Below are positions 24,441 through 38,616 of a stretch of DNA of 64,000 bases, piece after piece. Positions within the stretch are counted from its first letter, which is position 1; every line of letters starts with the position of its first letter. Source of the stretch: Panorpa germanica (taxonomy: Eukaryota; Arthropoda; Insecta; Mecoptera; Panorpidae). The translations under genes and the position numbers were made by a program. The notes under the pieces were generated by a model. That model ran no database searches, had not been told where the DNA came from, and was given only the letters and a program-made list of their open reading frames with translations. The stretch is from the NCBI GenBank assembly GCA_963678705.1, contig OY783204.1, positions 23,012,759 to 23,076,758 on the forward strand, written 5' to 3'.

Positions 24441-27039
24441 TAGATTTATTCGGCACTCTTGTAAGTTAAACTATTGTATGAACTATCTATGTTATTCTAC
24501 CAATTCAAGTTATGGAGTTACTGGAGCAAATCGAATCGCACCAAAAGTTATCTCCTTTTGGTAAATATTATTTTCACTACATAAATTTCATAATTCAAGT
24601 TCCTTATTACTTTCAAGTATTAATATTATAAATTATAAAGCTAGAATTAAGATTCAGCTTCAATCTGCCTCCGAATCCATATTAAATTTGTAATTAATGC
24701 CAGAATCATCTTAGAGATCTCATTAGGCAAGCTTTTAGCGCAATTACATTTTCAGTCAGTTTTAATTTGCCCCAAGACGCGTTATACGTAGTATATTTTA
24801 GCCTTTACGTTTGAAGTAGTCTCTTCTTTTTGTTACTTTTATGAGGTTTTTTCAACCCACAGACATTTTAACACCAAAGTTTTATGACTTTTAAACTAAA
24901 ATAATAGGGGTAAAAACAAACAGGGTAAAAATAAAACAAATGTCTTCAAATAACCAGAGATGACTGTATTAAATATTAATATAGTACGGAGTGGGTGTCA
25001 TGTATCTTATTCTTAAACTTCATTTTAGTTTGTAAAGTCGTTACTGGATGTCTTTGACAGGGTCGCATTGGAAACGAGGGCGAACAATTTAATGGTAACA
25101 ATGTCACGCAATCAAATAAATTTGTAGGCGTCATCTATAAGTTACGTCACACAAATTTCCTGCAATTTTGCAAAGTAATATTTTCGCCGCGAAAAATATA
25201 ATATTTCCGCATTACTGTGGGGCCGCAAAGGATTTTTTAAAGAGATACAATTTATTTTAGCAGGCAATTGTGTCTAGATATTGATTAATTGATTTTCAGG
25301 GTTTTTCAGGGACACTGTGCGCTATATATAAACGCGCGAAATAAGCCTATTTACTTTCTAAAAGCCAGATTCTCTTAAGTAAATTTACGCCGATGTCGTT
25401 CGTGAAAGTATAAACTACTTATGAACAAACCTAATACACCCCTGCTTTTATATGAAAGATATTCGCTGTAATAATGTGAAGTTCTTCATAAAGAAACATG
25501 TGTGTACGCTTGGCTGCATTTCGTATGGTACGGTAGCGCTGCAGTGGCGAATAGTTCAACTAATAAAAAGCTTGGAATTATTCAACTTACTTAACGCGCC
25601 AGACGAAATGTAATTATATAAAAAAGTGTACTAATTAGCAGTTGTTTAGAAGCAGGACTGACGGCTTTAAAAACTTTTTGATGTGGTATATAAATACATA
25701 AAGAATAATAAGAGTAAAATCTCTACTTTGGACCATTTTCTACTTATACATTTTTTCTTATACTATTTACACATATTACTAATTTTGTATAATTTGTAAA
25801 AATGTATGTAAAATAACAATAATATTTAATAATTAATTTTTAACCTTTATTTTATTTTACTAACTTCTTTCATCTTCCTACTATAAGAAAGAATCACTCC
25901 ATAGAGTTTTAAAGCAGTATTAAATATGCTAATAATCAATAATCAACTTTTCAAAAACTAACATTTTGTTTTATAAGAATAATCCGTACTTAACACAGCT
26001 AAGCTTTTTCATAAAAGCTTGAAAAGCTTTTCATTAGAATTCATAATTTCTCACACTTACTTATGGGCTTTTTCATTTTCAACGTCAATTTTTAAAAGTC
26101 AATACAGCTTTCAATGCAACTTCTCTTTACAGGCACAGTTCAGGGTGAAACAACCATTTCTTCGTGAAAGGAAAATCATGCTTTAAATATTTATGAAACC
26201 TTGCTAAAGATACCTATCGTTTAAATTTCTTGAATTTAATTATATTTTTTAGTTATTATTATTGTTTTTATATTATGTAAATTTCTATATTAAAAGCTTT
26301 GATATATCAATAAGTGAATTTTTTTTCAGTGCGGCTTCAAGTACCCGTGATGATCTGTTATCTAGATAAAGAGTGTTGGATTTTGCGAAAATCGACATAA
26401 TATGCAGGAAACATATAAGGTAATACTCTTACATATATCTCATATTTCAAAAACACTATTCTCAAGTACATTTAACAAAGCTATAAATAAATTTCTGTGA
26501 ATATTTTATAGAAATAGAAAAGATTTTTTCATTTACGTATCCTCCATTTATATTTTGAATATTCGTCTATTATATTTATTAGATGATAAATTCTAAAAGT
26601 AAAAACAAATTCAATTTTCTTATTTTTCTATTAGTTTTAACTTAAAATCTGGTAAATATTAACCACGCCATTTGAGACATTTATTTTAATAAAATAAAAG
26701 TTAGGTTATTATATTTACTTGCCTACTATAACATACTTGGCAAGAAATTGTTAATTATGGGTAATAAACGGTTAAATACGTTCACATTGAGCATTGTAGG
26801 TTATGTTTTAATGCATGCCTAGACGGTTCCTCAAACATTGCCGGAGCAATTATTCGAATGCTTTGTGCTCATCTTCAGGTCCCTGTTTTATTCAATAAAG
26901 CAAATGCGTTTGATGCGAGCATTAAAGCTCTATTCCCACTCACAGTTTTTAGTTTTAGTTCAAGGTTTTAACCTTAAATGTAATTTTAAACTTGTTAAAT
27001 CATGCGTCAGTAATATACATGATTTTGTAATAATTACTA
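24441..27039. other. No gene seen
   Basis: AT-rich throughout. About 25020-25330 includes TTTTCGCCGCGAAAA (about 25191), a near-palindrome that recurs at 42990-43070, and some GC-richer words, but no coding or transposon signal I can name. The frame at 26838-27098 is partly on top of the Helitron-type element's left end and is not convincing. Confidence 0.4.
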
Positions 27040-27369
27040 TCTTTATCTTAATATATATGAATTACGTGTCACGTTGTTCGTCCGCGATGGACTCCTAAAC
27101 TACTTAACCGATTTTAATCAAATTTGTACACCGTGTGCAGTTTGATCCAACTTGAAAGATAGGATAGCTTACATCTCAATTTATGATTGCAATATTATCT
27201 TATTGCAAATTATTTGTCTATTAATTATCTGTTAGCTCCAAACGATGACATCTGGCGACGATGATGGCGACATCTGTTGACTAGATTGAGTAAATATTCA
27301 ATAGATGGCGCTATGTAATGTAATATGACAAAAACGTTAGTCACAGCAACGCGTGGCCGGGACAGCTAG
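27040..27369 (+). mobile_element. Non-autonomous Helitron-type element
   Basis: The element starts TC after an A (27039) and ends CAGCTAG before a T (27370), the A|TC...CTAG|T arrangement of Helitrons. Its interior (ACGTTGTTCGTCCGCGATGG, ACTTAACCGATTTTAATCAA and the terminal CGCGTGGCCGGGACAGCTAG) closely resembles Helitron-derived repeats I know from insects and parasitoid wasps. It has no Rep/helicase coding sequence. The exact 5' base is less certain than the 3' end. Confidence 0.75.
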
Positions 27370-30300
27370 TTTAATATAAATTATTATATGTAATATAATT
27401 AATTTTATTTCTTTACTTACATTTCAGGATAAAATCCTAAATTAACACTAGCATGCAACGCGTAATTATATATTCAAGTATTTTAGTTTTACATCCCTGT
27501 ATTCACGGTGACATCTCCCTATTTCCACCCTTAAGCCCCATGGAGCACAGGGACCCAATCTGTAATGAGGGATTTGCGATTTAAGTGAATATGGTTGTTA
27601 TAGAATGTAATATTATGTTAAAGGTGAAATAGAATATGTGTTCACCTCTCTCTCTCCTCCGTTCTATCAGTCCTTCATCTTATTTCAGCTACTTTTCTTC
27701 TCAATATATCACCATACCTCATAGGAAATCAAATCACTTCTTATCCGTTATCCGTTCTTCTATCCTTTAGCGATGTATTGAAGCCCTATTACTTTTGGTC
27801 TTTGTATCTGAGATTTAACTTATGTCTATTCATCAAGATTCTATTCGACGAAGAAAACTTCTTTTGTTCAAAAACTGAAATAACATATTTACGATGAACT
27901 ATTATTTCTACTCAGGCAGCTATTTTATTTATGTCGTATTTTGTCAGTGATTACATCATTAATTACTGAATTCTATAAAAAAAATTCTATCAGAGGAGCT
28001 AAAAAATATCGTTCCAGCAAAAGAATGGCTTGATAAGTGTTATTCAGACTCGGTATGTTTTCCCATTAACACATTGAGGAATAATCCCGCGCTAAAAATT
28101 CTATAAAATCGAAAATGTTCGGAAAAAATCTGTAGATTTATACAAAATTCACCGAGGCACAGAAAGATTTTTCCTTATCATTTTTTTTTATAGTACTTAT
28201 AGTTAAATGTGGACACACGCACTATAGAATTAATTCTGCAAAATCCATATGCTGTTTTCGGCGTATCTCTTTGGAGCAGTATCTCTTTAAACATCCATTA
28301 ACATGACAAGATATATAAAAACAACAGTATAAATTTATACTTTTCATACAGTTCACACAGTTTGAGTTAAAATATGACGGGCATCATGGTTTCATTTAGG
28401 ATCAGGCGAGGGTCATATAATAACAATTAGGATGAGATGAGGTCCACTTTACTGTTTTTAGGATAAATAGAAGAGCAGTATTAAAGTATTAAATCCCCGC
28501 GGAATGTCATGAAATTTTGGCACATATTATTTGAAGGTTGGTACTATCTAAATATCATATGAATTGGTCAATAGTGGTACCATCTATATGTCATATTGCG
28601 AATTTCAATTACAAGCTTAAACAAGTATCATTCCCACCACTGCTTTAATTTAATTTTGTATTTTGTATTTAATTTAAATTGTTTAGCATATGACAATACG
28701 CGTAGTCATTCACAGTACCATTTTTTATTTAATTTATAAACTATATTATATTATAACCTCCAAAATGTGACAATATGTCAAAATGCAGCAGGATTTACTT
28801 TTAAAAGAAGTTTAATGTTAGTTTTTGAAAAATACAGAAGTGAAAACAATTTCTATTACTAATTGTTTTTAAAAATAGCAATTTTAATTACTTCACATAC
28901 AATTTTGTCGAACTGTCAAAATTTATATTACTAACGATGCATACGCACCAACTAAATTAACTAAACTTAAATTAAAACACAAATGTGAAAAGGAAATCTA
29001 GATTACAATATTAAATAAAAACACTAAATTATATATCGAAACAGTGAGTAGGAATGAGGCTCAATACTTTAAAGAAGTGTTATCTTTATATCTAGATATA
29101 ATTAGATAGCCTTAATCTATCAATTCATCGTCTTTCCAAGTTGTGCTCAACGTGTATTAATAAATTTCACAGAATTAAACGACGGCACGACGCGATTCGT
29201 CGGGACGCACAGCTGGTAATGTAACAATCATTAATTCTATTTTCGCGTAATATTCCTATACATTAAGTAGGTTATTTGAGTGCTTTGGACTATTTGTTTT
29301 TATTAGTATATTATTGTTATTGTTATTGTTACGGTTATTGTACCCATTTAACTCCCCCTAGCCACAAGTAGTAAAGAAAAAAGAATAGGGTTCACCATCA
29401 ATAACGCATACATACGAATACGGATACGGAACCATCTCCGCTTATTCTTCCATACGTTCTTGCGTTGATGTCACACACTATCAGCTGATATTGAAATAAA
29501 CTGTTGCAAGATGACAAATTCTATTCGGTCATCTTATTTACTAGTGCTGTGCACATGTGAGAAATTTTCCAGATATATTTTGTTGTCGATTTGGCAAATG
29601 GAACTAGAAACACTCACGTAATATGATATGAGTAGCCTTAGGTTCTTTCTTCTTCAAAGAAATATAATGTGATATGTTTTTATTTTTGTATTTTATTTCC
29701 TTTAGAATAAGATATATAATTCCCATTAAATCAATGCTTTATCAACATACGAAATTCAGATTTTTCCAATGTTCAACAGCTCATAAACTAATGATCGGAA
29801 TGGCATAAAATTTTAACGCATTTCGGTCGAAGGTTGCTACTAGCTAAAAGTCATATGAATTTATCAATAGTAGCGCCATCAATATCCACGTCTAGTCTAT
29901 TCCACGTTATTATCAAATAACAGTACATCTACTGATTAGCTTGCAAAATATATATAACCATTTGAAAAAAAAACATCACGATAATTACAGGATATCATAA
30001 CAGATGACCCTATTAAAATTATTTTTTTGCGAATATGATGTTAAAATCGCTGTAAAACTAGAGTAAAATGATTTACCTTTTACGTAAAAAAATATTTTCT
30101 ACATTATAACTTTTGTGGTGTATAAATTACAAGCAAAGATAGTTAATACAGATTAGTGAATTGTAGCATTGTATCATGGAGTACTCAGCTAAAGTCGGCA
30201 CCAAACGACGTTCAAATGATTGACTCCAACGTGCGAGTTAAATACTGGAAGATGGACATGGCAAGTTTCCTGCTACACAGTGGAACGAATGTTTGATCCG

Positions 30301-31717
30301 AATGATTTATTTATTAATCTGTTCATATTATTGACACTGACACTGTTTAACAAAAACTTTCAAGTAAATAAATAAAACTTCAAGTATAAAACCTTCCTTT
30401 GTTGGACGATTCGTGCAGCAGTGCATGACATGTGAATCAAGTGTGTGGTGGGGGTAGAAAAATCTCTTTGACGCGGGTCGAAGTATTCGATACATATTAC
30501 AATCTTTTCTTATTTGTTCGATTATTGAAGTTGTAAGAATTTCTTTTAAATGATTAATAGAATCATAAAGAAGGGGTTTTTATATTTTTTGTATAGATAA
30601 AATTATAAAACAAAATATTTTAGACAAAATTTTAATGTTTTATACATTACAAAAAGAATTGCGAAATGCTTTAGGCGCCTTTTTCCTAGGCTAGAGCCAC
30701 ACTAATTGTAACTGTAATTTATTCAAATTACAGATTCCAACTTGTATGTATTCATATGGATCAATGTATTAAAATACACTGATTTATTTCCTCATTATTC
30801 TTTTTGGCAGGGCAGCGATTTTTCAACGAATGTTTTTTACTATGCTATATCATATTCCTAGCTTTGGTTTAAGTAAAATATTATCAGTGTCTAATACCTC
30901 CGTTTTGTGGTTAACGGAAGAAAAAGTTAATCAAGATATTTTAAGAAACTTTAGAACTTAAAATCATCTGTACATAGTAGGAGTATAACAGAACAGATAT
31001 TTCATTTTATTCCTGCACGTCTACCGTATTGCTTAAGGACACAAAGTAATACAATATTTATATACTTGACCTACTTCCCGCGCACTAAACTATAAATGTT
31101 GCCATAGCAGGTATCTGAATCCACATCAGCTCCATAAATTCGTGTTTTTATTCCACATTCTCCAACAAGAAACTAGAAACAAAGCATTTCATACAACCCT
31201 ATAACCATGCGTCGAGCTGAATCTTCTTTGTTATGTGGTAATTTTGCTTTATGGGTACACGCTTCTTCCATTCTTCTACCCTTAATAAAGAGGATGGTTC
31301 AAATAGAGGTATAAGTAGGGTGAGTTTACAGAAAAAACATTTTCAACCACCATCACCAATCACCCCTAGAATGTTACTTTCAATTTTCTTTGCAAGTTGC
31401 TTTAAATATTGCCGCAAACTACTAAATTATGATTAGGGTGTTTCGTTAAGGTTAGGGGTGTAATTTTAATATTGTTCTGTATTAAATTAGCCTTGTTAAG
31501 AGTGTGCTAGATTAATATTTATTAAATGTAAGAAAAATATATTAATCCTCGGTTTTAAGATGTTGGAAATCTGCGGTGAAATAATTTATTATTCATTTTA
31601 CGGGGCCCGCTGTTATTAATGTATAATTGAACTTTATAAATATTTATAAGATCTACAAATATTTTAATGTTTTTGAATTATATTATGTATTAAAGGTTGG
31701 ATCTCAATCATATTATA
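27370..31717. other. No gene seen; dispersed repeat with copies at 28.5 and 29.8 kb
   Basis: About 28497-28600 and 29796-29890 share a string of words in order (GGAATG.CAT.AAATTTT, GAAGGTTG.TACTA, GTCATATGAATT, ATAGT.G..CCATC). A weaker relative is near 48505-48590. Such sequence is common inside insect Helitron-like repeats. Pyrimidine-rich 27640-27780 may be another antisense LINE scrap. No protein-coding signal is seen. Confidence 0.4.
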
Positions 31718-32414
31718 AATGGACTTGTGTCCTAATTTTTGAGAGGTCGATTTTTCAATTGTTGATTGAAATTGATGTTAATAAATGTGTATTCTATTCT
31801 AGTCTATTTTATTAAATATCTAAATGTTGACGGAGATATAGTAATTAAAAATTCGAATTGTAGTTTTAGCGCTAGAAATGGTCGCCCATATTTGTATGAC
31901 GTGATATGCATTTTATACGTCAGTTATTTGTTGACTAGTTCAGTGCTGTGGTAATGTTTTCTAGCTGTTGGTAGTCGAAATAATCTAGTCAAGTCAAAGA
32001 ATAATAAGTTTTCATTTTATTTAACCCTGCTAAGGCAGACATAATATTGAAATTTTATTGTTCCGGAAATAGCTATAAATAATATTTGATATTTTGATAT
32101 ATAAATACATATAGCAGAGATTTATGAGCTGTATGGTTGGTAACCTTTAAACTTGCCAGAGTTCTGTCAAGAATATATCTCTTTTACGCTCTGATGTATA
32201 AAAGAGATAGCAACTAGCGGTTGTGAGGTCACATGCAGTTGAAATGTGTACAACGTTGAATCGTTGAATCCTTTAATAATTAAAGAGACAAAATGACTTT
32301 TTTAATTGTTAATATCTTCTAACATATAAGGAGTTATTAAAAAATAATTGAACATCTGAGGTTCTAGTAACCCACTTTATCAATACGTACTTTTATAGAA
32401 ATTAAGACATAGAA
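31718..32414 (+). mobile_element. AATGGGC MITE, copy 1 (right terminus lost)
   Basis: The left end is AATGGACTTGTGTCCT (one change from the family) and the body matches the copies at 41774, 54407, 59256 and 63810 throughout. The right end stops at ATTAAGACATAGAAC, where complete copies go on to ATAGGACACAAGCCCATT, so the last dozen bases are lost or replaced. Two minor 62-codon frames across it are chance. Confidence 0.85.
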
Positions 32415-34989
32415 CTTTAAAAATGTGTATCAATATTTCTCGCTTCCAAAATATTTAAAAAGTTAAATAAAATATGAACAAAACATCAGAATACTCGAAA
32501 ACCTTAGTAGGTTCCATAATAATTGGTTTTTCGCCTGAATGAATCGTACGTTTAAATATTTCTTAATATACCACAATAGTTTGTACAAAAACATTTCAGT
32601 ATTATATCATAAAAATGTAAATAAAACAATAATATTTATGTTTAAATCCTCTCTTAAGATTAAAACAATATTTTTGTCATTCTTGAATAGCAAGTAGGCT
32701 AGTCTCATGAATGTGAATAGACGGGATATTTACGACGCATCCAACAATTTGGAGATTTTTATGTTCACGAAGAAATAAACTTGGCAAAGCCGATGACTGT
32801 ATAATGTATATCAAGAAATAAATCCACGCACTAGAAGACGCTTATGTCAACCGGATGTAGACAGCGTCTCGACGTACCCTAGCGGATTTATTTCAAATTT
32901 AAATTGCTATAACCCCGGATATATGTACTGCAAATAGTGATATGAGAAGAAAAATAACAGCAGAAAATGTATGAAAATACACACAGATATTCCAGGATCG
33001 TTTGAACATTTCCAAGGTTGGTACAGCACAGACGCTGCTAATTCATATACGAGTATTAAAAAAATATATAGTGTTTTAAAATTTCTTTCTTCTTCTTTAG
33101 TTTGGCCGTAAACTCACTTTTCATATCTATTTAATTTGTTAAAAAATGAAATGTTTATATCGATTGTGAAGCGAGATGCAAAGAAACGATAAAGTATGAA
33201 AAGAAAAGAAATAGTTCGTGTATATCTTAAAAAACATTCTTACGAATGCTCTAAAAAACTAATATTTAGTAAAACAAAGAATTAAGAAAATTTAGATCTG
33301 AAAATAATTTTTTTTATCGATTTCTTGAGAAGATATAAATATTTAAAATTGAAATTTATTAAAAATAACTGCCATGTAATATGAATATATTATTGTGTGT
33401 CTGCATAAGAAAGCTTCTATGTATCGAGTACAGTCTCCAACAAAAATAAATTAGTCTGCCATTCCGTATCTTAAAGTTTTCGTATTGACTGTCTAGCAAA
33501 CTACCTTAAATTTAAGTTTGACGTTTCAAGTCAATATCTAGTTAGTGTTGTGCCGAGGTTGGTAACCTTAAAGAGAGACAGTTTTGAAAACAGTTTTGTT
33601 ATCAAAAAATAAAACAAAAACATGATTTGTTTTATTTTAAAACAGTTCTGTTTTTCGAAAACAGACTGTTCACACTGAACAGACTGGTATTTTTCTATGT
33701 GTCCCATAAAAATTATTAACATGATAAGCAACAACTGACAAGCGCAAATGTTCACAATAAACAAAACTGCGTGTTCAAACCAAGCAGACTTAGAAACAAC
33801 AATAAACGTCAATCCTTTGATCTTACCGACTCCCGATGAGAATGTGTTTTGTTTACTAAAACAGCAACAAAAATGTTTTAAGAACTTTGGTGTAAACATA
33901 GGTGTTTTTGTTCAGAAGTTTTTGTTCGTGTTTTATTGATCTGTCTCTCTGGTGTGAAACTGGCATTAGACAGTAAAGTCAACTTTTTAAACAACCTTTG
34001 AGCGAATTACCACCAATTTACTTTTAACTACAATTTTCACCTACATTTGTACCAATAATGGCTTCAGGTAATCCTCGTTGAAGCTTTATAATAATTATTA
34101 ACAAAAACTATCAATCTGGTTATCCTATAAGTATATAAATTTTAACGATTTCTATATTAACCTATAATTTATGCAAATATCTTGTGTCTTATACCTTGTT
34201 TAATCAACATGTCGAATTAATTTCACTCACAACAATCATTTTAATATACTATAAGCGTATTATATTCATTAAAAACATGTAAAAATAAATGTTCATTTTA
34301 AATTAAAAATAAACATAACAAAAATTGAATAAATAATAAAACAAAACACGAAAGCGAAACATTGATTACAAATATTTATTTAATATTGAATATTTTCTTC
34401 TTCTCTCTTATTAGAATATTGTTTCTGTTTGTTTTTCCGAGGGTCTTATATTTCCATTAACGTATCAGTATGTATTTGTTTTCCACTGGATCCGTTACGC
34501 TGTACCGTTGTCGTGACACCAAGCAAATCTAAGCAACAAGCAATATCATTTTTTTGGTTACTTAGAGAATTTGGGGGAGACAAGAAAAACGGTAGTATAC
34601 ACGTTGAAAATAAAAATTCTATATTTCAGATAATGTGTTGAAAATTTTGTATTTTGGATGTCTATATTAGGAAAGATTGAACTTTGATTAAAATAAAACA
34701 CGTAGCATGTTTATTTCACATAATCTATTTATTTTAAATTAAAAAACTGAGTGCTTCATTTATTACTATACTAATTATTTATTTTTTTTTATTTATTTAT
34801 ATATTTGGCTTTGACTTTTATTCGTCATTGCACCATCAAACATTTTTTGTATATATTTAACATAACATTTATAATTCTATTTTACAATTGTCTAAATATT
34901 TAAATAATTCACTAATTAATTTTGAATTACTTAACAAAGTGCGGTATAAAACATTATAACTATTCTAGTTTCAAATTAATCTTTATGTA
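32415..34989. other. No gene seen; possible inverted-repeat element at 33570-33955
   Basis: At 33571 AGAGAGACAGTTTTG and, reversed, at about 33950 AGAGAGACAGATCAA could be the arms of an element, its outer end resembling TCTAATGCCAGTTTCACACC, but the left outer end does not match well. The 122-codon minus frame (33531-33899) and the 63-codon plus frame (33748-33939) lie inside it and match no known protein. The rest is AT-rich. Confidence 0.35.
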
Positions 34990-35760
34990 TGTATCAAAGA
35001 GGGACAAGAAAAGAATAAAAACAGGGAGGAGAGCAGTCAAGTTCGAGGAGAAAATGAGTAACGCTGAAGGCGAAATAATAAAAAGTAGGAAGGAGAGTGG
35101 AGGAGGAGGCCCGAAAAAGAGAAAGTAGTATTATAAAAGGAATAGAATGGTGAGAGAGGAGGCAGATAGCAGAAGAGAAGAAGTCACAAGTATGGAAGAG
35201 GAGATAAGGAGATACAACAGGAAAGAATGGAAAAAATTGGGAAGAGCAATTATAACAAAAGATATAAAAAGATTTGGGAGAGAGAGATACCACAATATTT
35301 AAGAGAAAAAAACACAAAAAACATGAGAAGGATTGCCAGATTCAGATTGGGAAACGAGGAGAAAGGAAACTGATACTGGGCAAAAGGATGTGCGAAACGG
35401 AGATAGAAACATTGGAGCACATTAAGTTTTCATGTGAGATAAATAAGCGAGAAGATATTGGGCAGTTATTAAAGGGAAGAAGTGGAAGAAGCGATAGAGA
35501 AGGAACTAGGAAAGAGATGAAATGGCAGAGTAGAAACAGTAGATAGAGTAGCAGGAAGAGAGAAGCAGTAACAGTTTTATTTTTATAAGGATAAAACTTT
35601 TTTCTCTTTTGGAAGAATGGAGAATGTTTAGATATAATAAGGATCAAAATTGAATTAAGCACAATTACATGTAAATAAATGAGTTAAGGCACATGAATGT
35701 AATGACACAACTAAATGTAATGGCAAAAACATTAAAATAAAATTAAAAAAATAAACCTTA
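34990..35760 (+). pseudogene. LINE 3' end (ARFRxGNEE family), most complete copy
   Basis: Pieces of the carboxy end are visible in several frames: a Lys/Arg/Glu-rich stretch, RRIARFRLGNEEKG, then ETLEHIKFSCEINKRED and a terminal stop at about 35545. They are followed by a 3' tail ending in an AAAATAAAATTAAAAAAATA run. The ARFRxGNEE...C...ETxEHI..C order is the end of a LINE polyprotein that I associate with hymenopteran R1-like elements. Frames are broken. Related fragments are at 15180-15783, 38955-39395, 43145-43225, 43340-43700, 45035-45375, 46690-47086, 51320-52010 and 61560-62230. Confidence 0.75.
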
Positions 35761-36609
35761 TGTATACTGGTAAGAAAAAACTAGCTATCCAACTATTACA
35801 TGCAGATACATGTCATTTTCTTTTTCATAATATCTATTATTAAACGTATCTTCTACGTAAATGCTACTTCGTGATAACTGATATGATTATAGCGCCATCT
35901 GTATTTTAAGAACACCATCTACTAACTATTTATTAATGAAGTAATTAGTGAACCACCAGGACACTACTTCCTGGAGGCTAATGAAATCCTAACGACTTTT
36001 CAAGAGCTACACAGACATTTCCAGTAACCTCTGTAGAGCGCTCTTCGTTTAAAACACACCCCCAATACTCCTCCTTCATCCCTACACCATATAACTCACA
36101 CCATACTTACGGAAGAGATTCAATAAAGAGTGGGAAGTAGTTTCCGGTGCGCTGCTATAACTGCGCGACGAAAGAATTTAATTGCAAACGATTTACAATC
36201 AGAAACCCGTCATTATGTCGTACCTAGATCGAATCCCTTTCTCATTACACCGTACAATCGGCCCTACACCCTGCGGGGGTTCCTTTAGGGAGAGCTAATT
36301 AAAAACGTTTGATTTCTCGTAGTGAAGGTTTGTGTAACCGAGCGAAAATATGGGAAACCCTGTAATTTGGGTACTGCCTTCTTATTATTTAGGAAAAGGT
36401 CCATGGTGAGAATTATGGGATAGGTAGTATATGACATCAATAAGAGAAAATTTATTGGTATAACCCAGGTAGAAGTGTAACGCTTCAGTTAGCTAGCACA
36501 CTGTGTTACTATCTTTTGTGATAGGTGGAAAATGAATCTTGGAATTAAGTTGTACCAAGTTTAAAACTTGCACTGCAATACAATTTTCTACCTGGTAAGA
36601 TACTTAAGG
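35761..36609. other. No gene seen; GC-richer single-copy block
   Basis: About 35940-36370 is clearly less AT-rich than its surroundings, has no repeat relatives I can see and no open frame of note. It contains CCTGCGGGGGTT (36270-36281), also present at 8512-8523, and a nearby TAATTAA-type word (36297-36303). It is a candidate regulatory element only by composition. Confidence 0.4.
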
Positions 36610-36980
36610 CAGAGGCGGCCTTAGGGAGTGGCAAGCAGGGCAACCGCACGGGGCCTCGTATTCTCGTGCAACAACCCAAGTAGAAAAATTCATCACTATA
36701 TATGTATTTGAATCTCGCGCTTCTCTCTTTAGAAATCCCACTAGAATCACAGCGTATATCTTTTAAGACACTCATGTACTTTAGTTTATCATCATTAATA
36801 TTTCTCGTCTTTGTGCTTGTTAACTTTTATAAATCCTCTAATATAAAATTTTATTTCTCGTTAATTATCATCAAAAATACTTACAATAACATAAATTACA
36901 ATTTATATTAATTATACAAAGAACAAGTGCCTCACAAAGTTCTGCCGCCCGGGGCCTCGCAATGGCTAAGGTCGCCCCTG
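36610..36980. mobile_element. hAT-type MITE
   Basis: The left end is CAGAGGCGGCCTTAG and the right end, on the minus strand, is CAGGGGCGACCTTAG. Subterminal GGGGCCTCG occurs in both arms. CAG(A/G)GGCGGC ends are typical of hAT elements. The flanking eight bases are ACTTAAGG on the left and CTTTAAGG on the right, a target duplication matching at six of eight positions. The 371-bp interior is AT-rich and codes for nothing. Confidence 0.85.
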
Positions 36981-38616
36981 CTTTAAGGTAAGGTAAGGGT
37001 AAGGTTTCAATTTTTATTTACTTATTTATGTTAATGTATATCATATTAAGTTTATTGTGAGAATATTTGAAGTCACCTCTCTGGTCTGGTTTCGTCTTTC
37101 TTTGAAACTTTTAAACGCGTTTTTCTTTAGATCAAAATATACTGCATCGAGCCTTTTGAAATTTTGCACACTCTTTCTCTACATAAATGCCGAGATAACG
37201 CTTTTTTTAATTTTAACATATTTAAAAATAGTTTCTGATTTTTTTCATAAAAAATCGCTATTTTGACTTCTAAGTGCTGTAAAGAATTGAAAAATCAATA
37301 AATAAGAAAAACTTATCTATACTAATGAAATCATTTTGGTTTTTCGATTTAAAAAAATCCAGTAATGAGTTATGAGTGGCACCGCAATGTTACTTTTTTC
37401 TGTGGCGTCTGCGGAGATTCGCTGTCAATGCCTCATTTCTTGACATTTATTTATGAAAATTTCACAAAATATTCTTAAATGTTATTTTATCATGTAGTAA
37501 TTATAGAAATATTTATATACTAAGTGTGTCGTCAAAAAACGTTATCGAAAATATGCTTTTTTTCTATCGATTTGACAAGTTATGCTAATACACAAGGAGC
37601 GTAATATTGATCGCACAATAGTCGATTTTTCATTGATTTAAACATACATGACATAGTCATGCTACAGAAGGCGGGCTAAATCTATTCCAGTGTGGAAGAA
37701 TCCATAGACTTGGAGGCAAAAGCGATTTTGGACACTTCCAAAAATATTGGAAGAAAATTAGAAGAGGAAAATTATTCTTTAGACAAAATTATTAGCGTTG
37801 TCTCTATATATTCAACTATCAACTCTATCATTCTGTGACAAAGACAAGTCATCCTGTGAAACATGTACTTCCTTATTATAATTTCCACGCTGTTTAGGAT
37901 AACCATAAAACAATTTAACCATTTTTTTAGCTTTAATCCCTAATTCCTCGCCTTGTTAGCACCGTCAAATGAAACGATTGGCTTGGAAACACTAGGAAAT
38001 AGCTATTTCAGCTTGTACCGGAGATTAAATACACCGCCCCGGGGCGTGCCTGTTACATCCCGTTCATTTCACGTTCATTACTCCCTCCGCTATGAATACA
38101 TTACAGGTTGAAACACGTCGGGGTAATAAGAATAACATCAACATAAAATAATTAAACGAATAGTTTTACAAATGTTGTTAAATCTTTCAACTACAACATA
38201 GAAATAAGATCGTAAAGTTACATCTTTTTTGTGTTATTTTTAGTAATTTTAAGGGGGTTCAACACACTTGAGAGGGTAAAATATGTTTCCTTTGCTAATA
38301 GTGTAACTAACTTCAAGCAACATGCCTTTGACGGATACTACAGAGAGAAAAATCGTGTCCTAATTAATAAGCTTAAAGAGCACGATCAGATCAGTTTTAA
38401 ATTTCTGTCACGATTCGATTAGTTCCATAAGTGTTTCGCATTAAGTGCTCAGCGCATTATACATATTAGAATTCAGACTGTCTCATTCCACTAGCCCTAC
38501 CTTGACAGTTGTACATTTACACTGAAGCAGACTTTCAAGAAAACTGACGGTGAGCGATCGGTTAAATCGACACGATTGTTTACACATCAGATATTTTAAG
38601 ATCTGATAGCAAATAA
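36981..38616. other. No gene seen
   Basis: The sequence is AT-rich. About 37955-38120 is GC-richer, apparently single-copy, and contains CCGCCCCGGGGCG, a short GC palindrome unusual for this window. The 63- and 69-codon frames match nothing known. Confidence 0.4.

Noticed and set aside
33531..33899. 122-codon minus frame with hydrophobic stretches
   Set aside because: It lies in a possible inverted-repeat element, has no recognisable motif, and no flanking gene signals.
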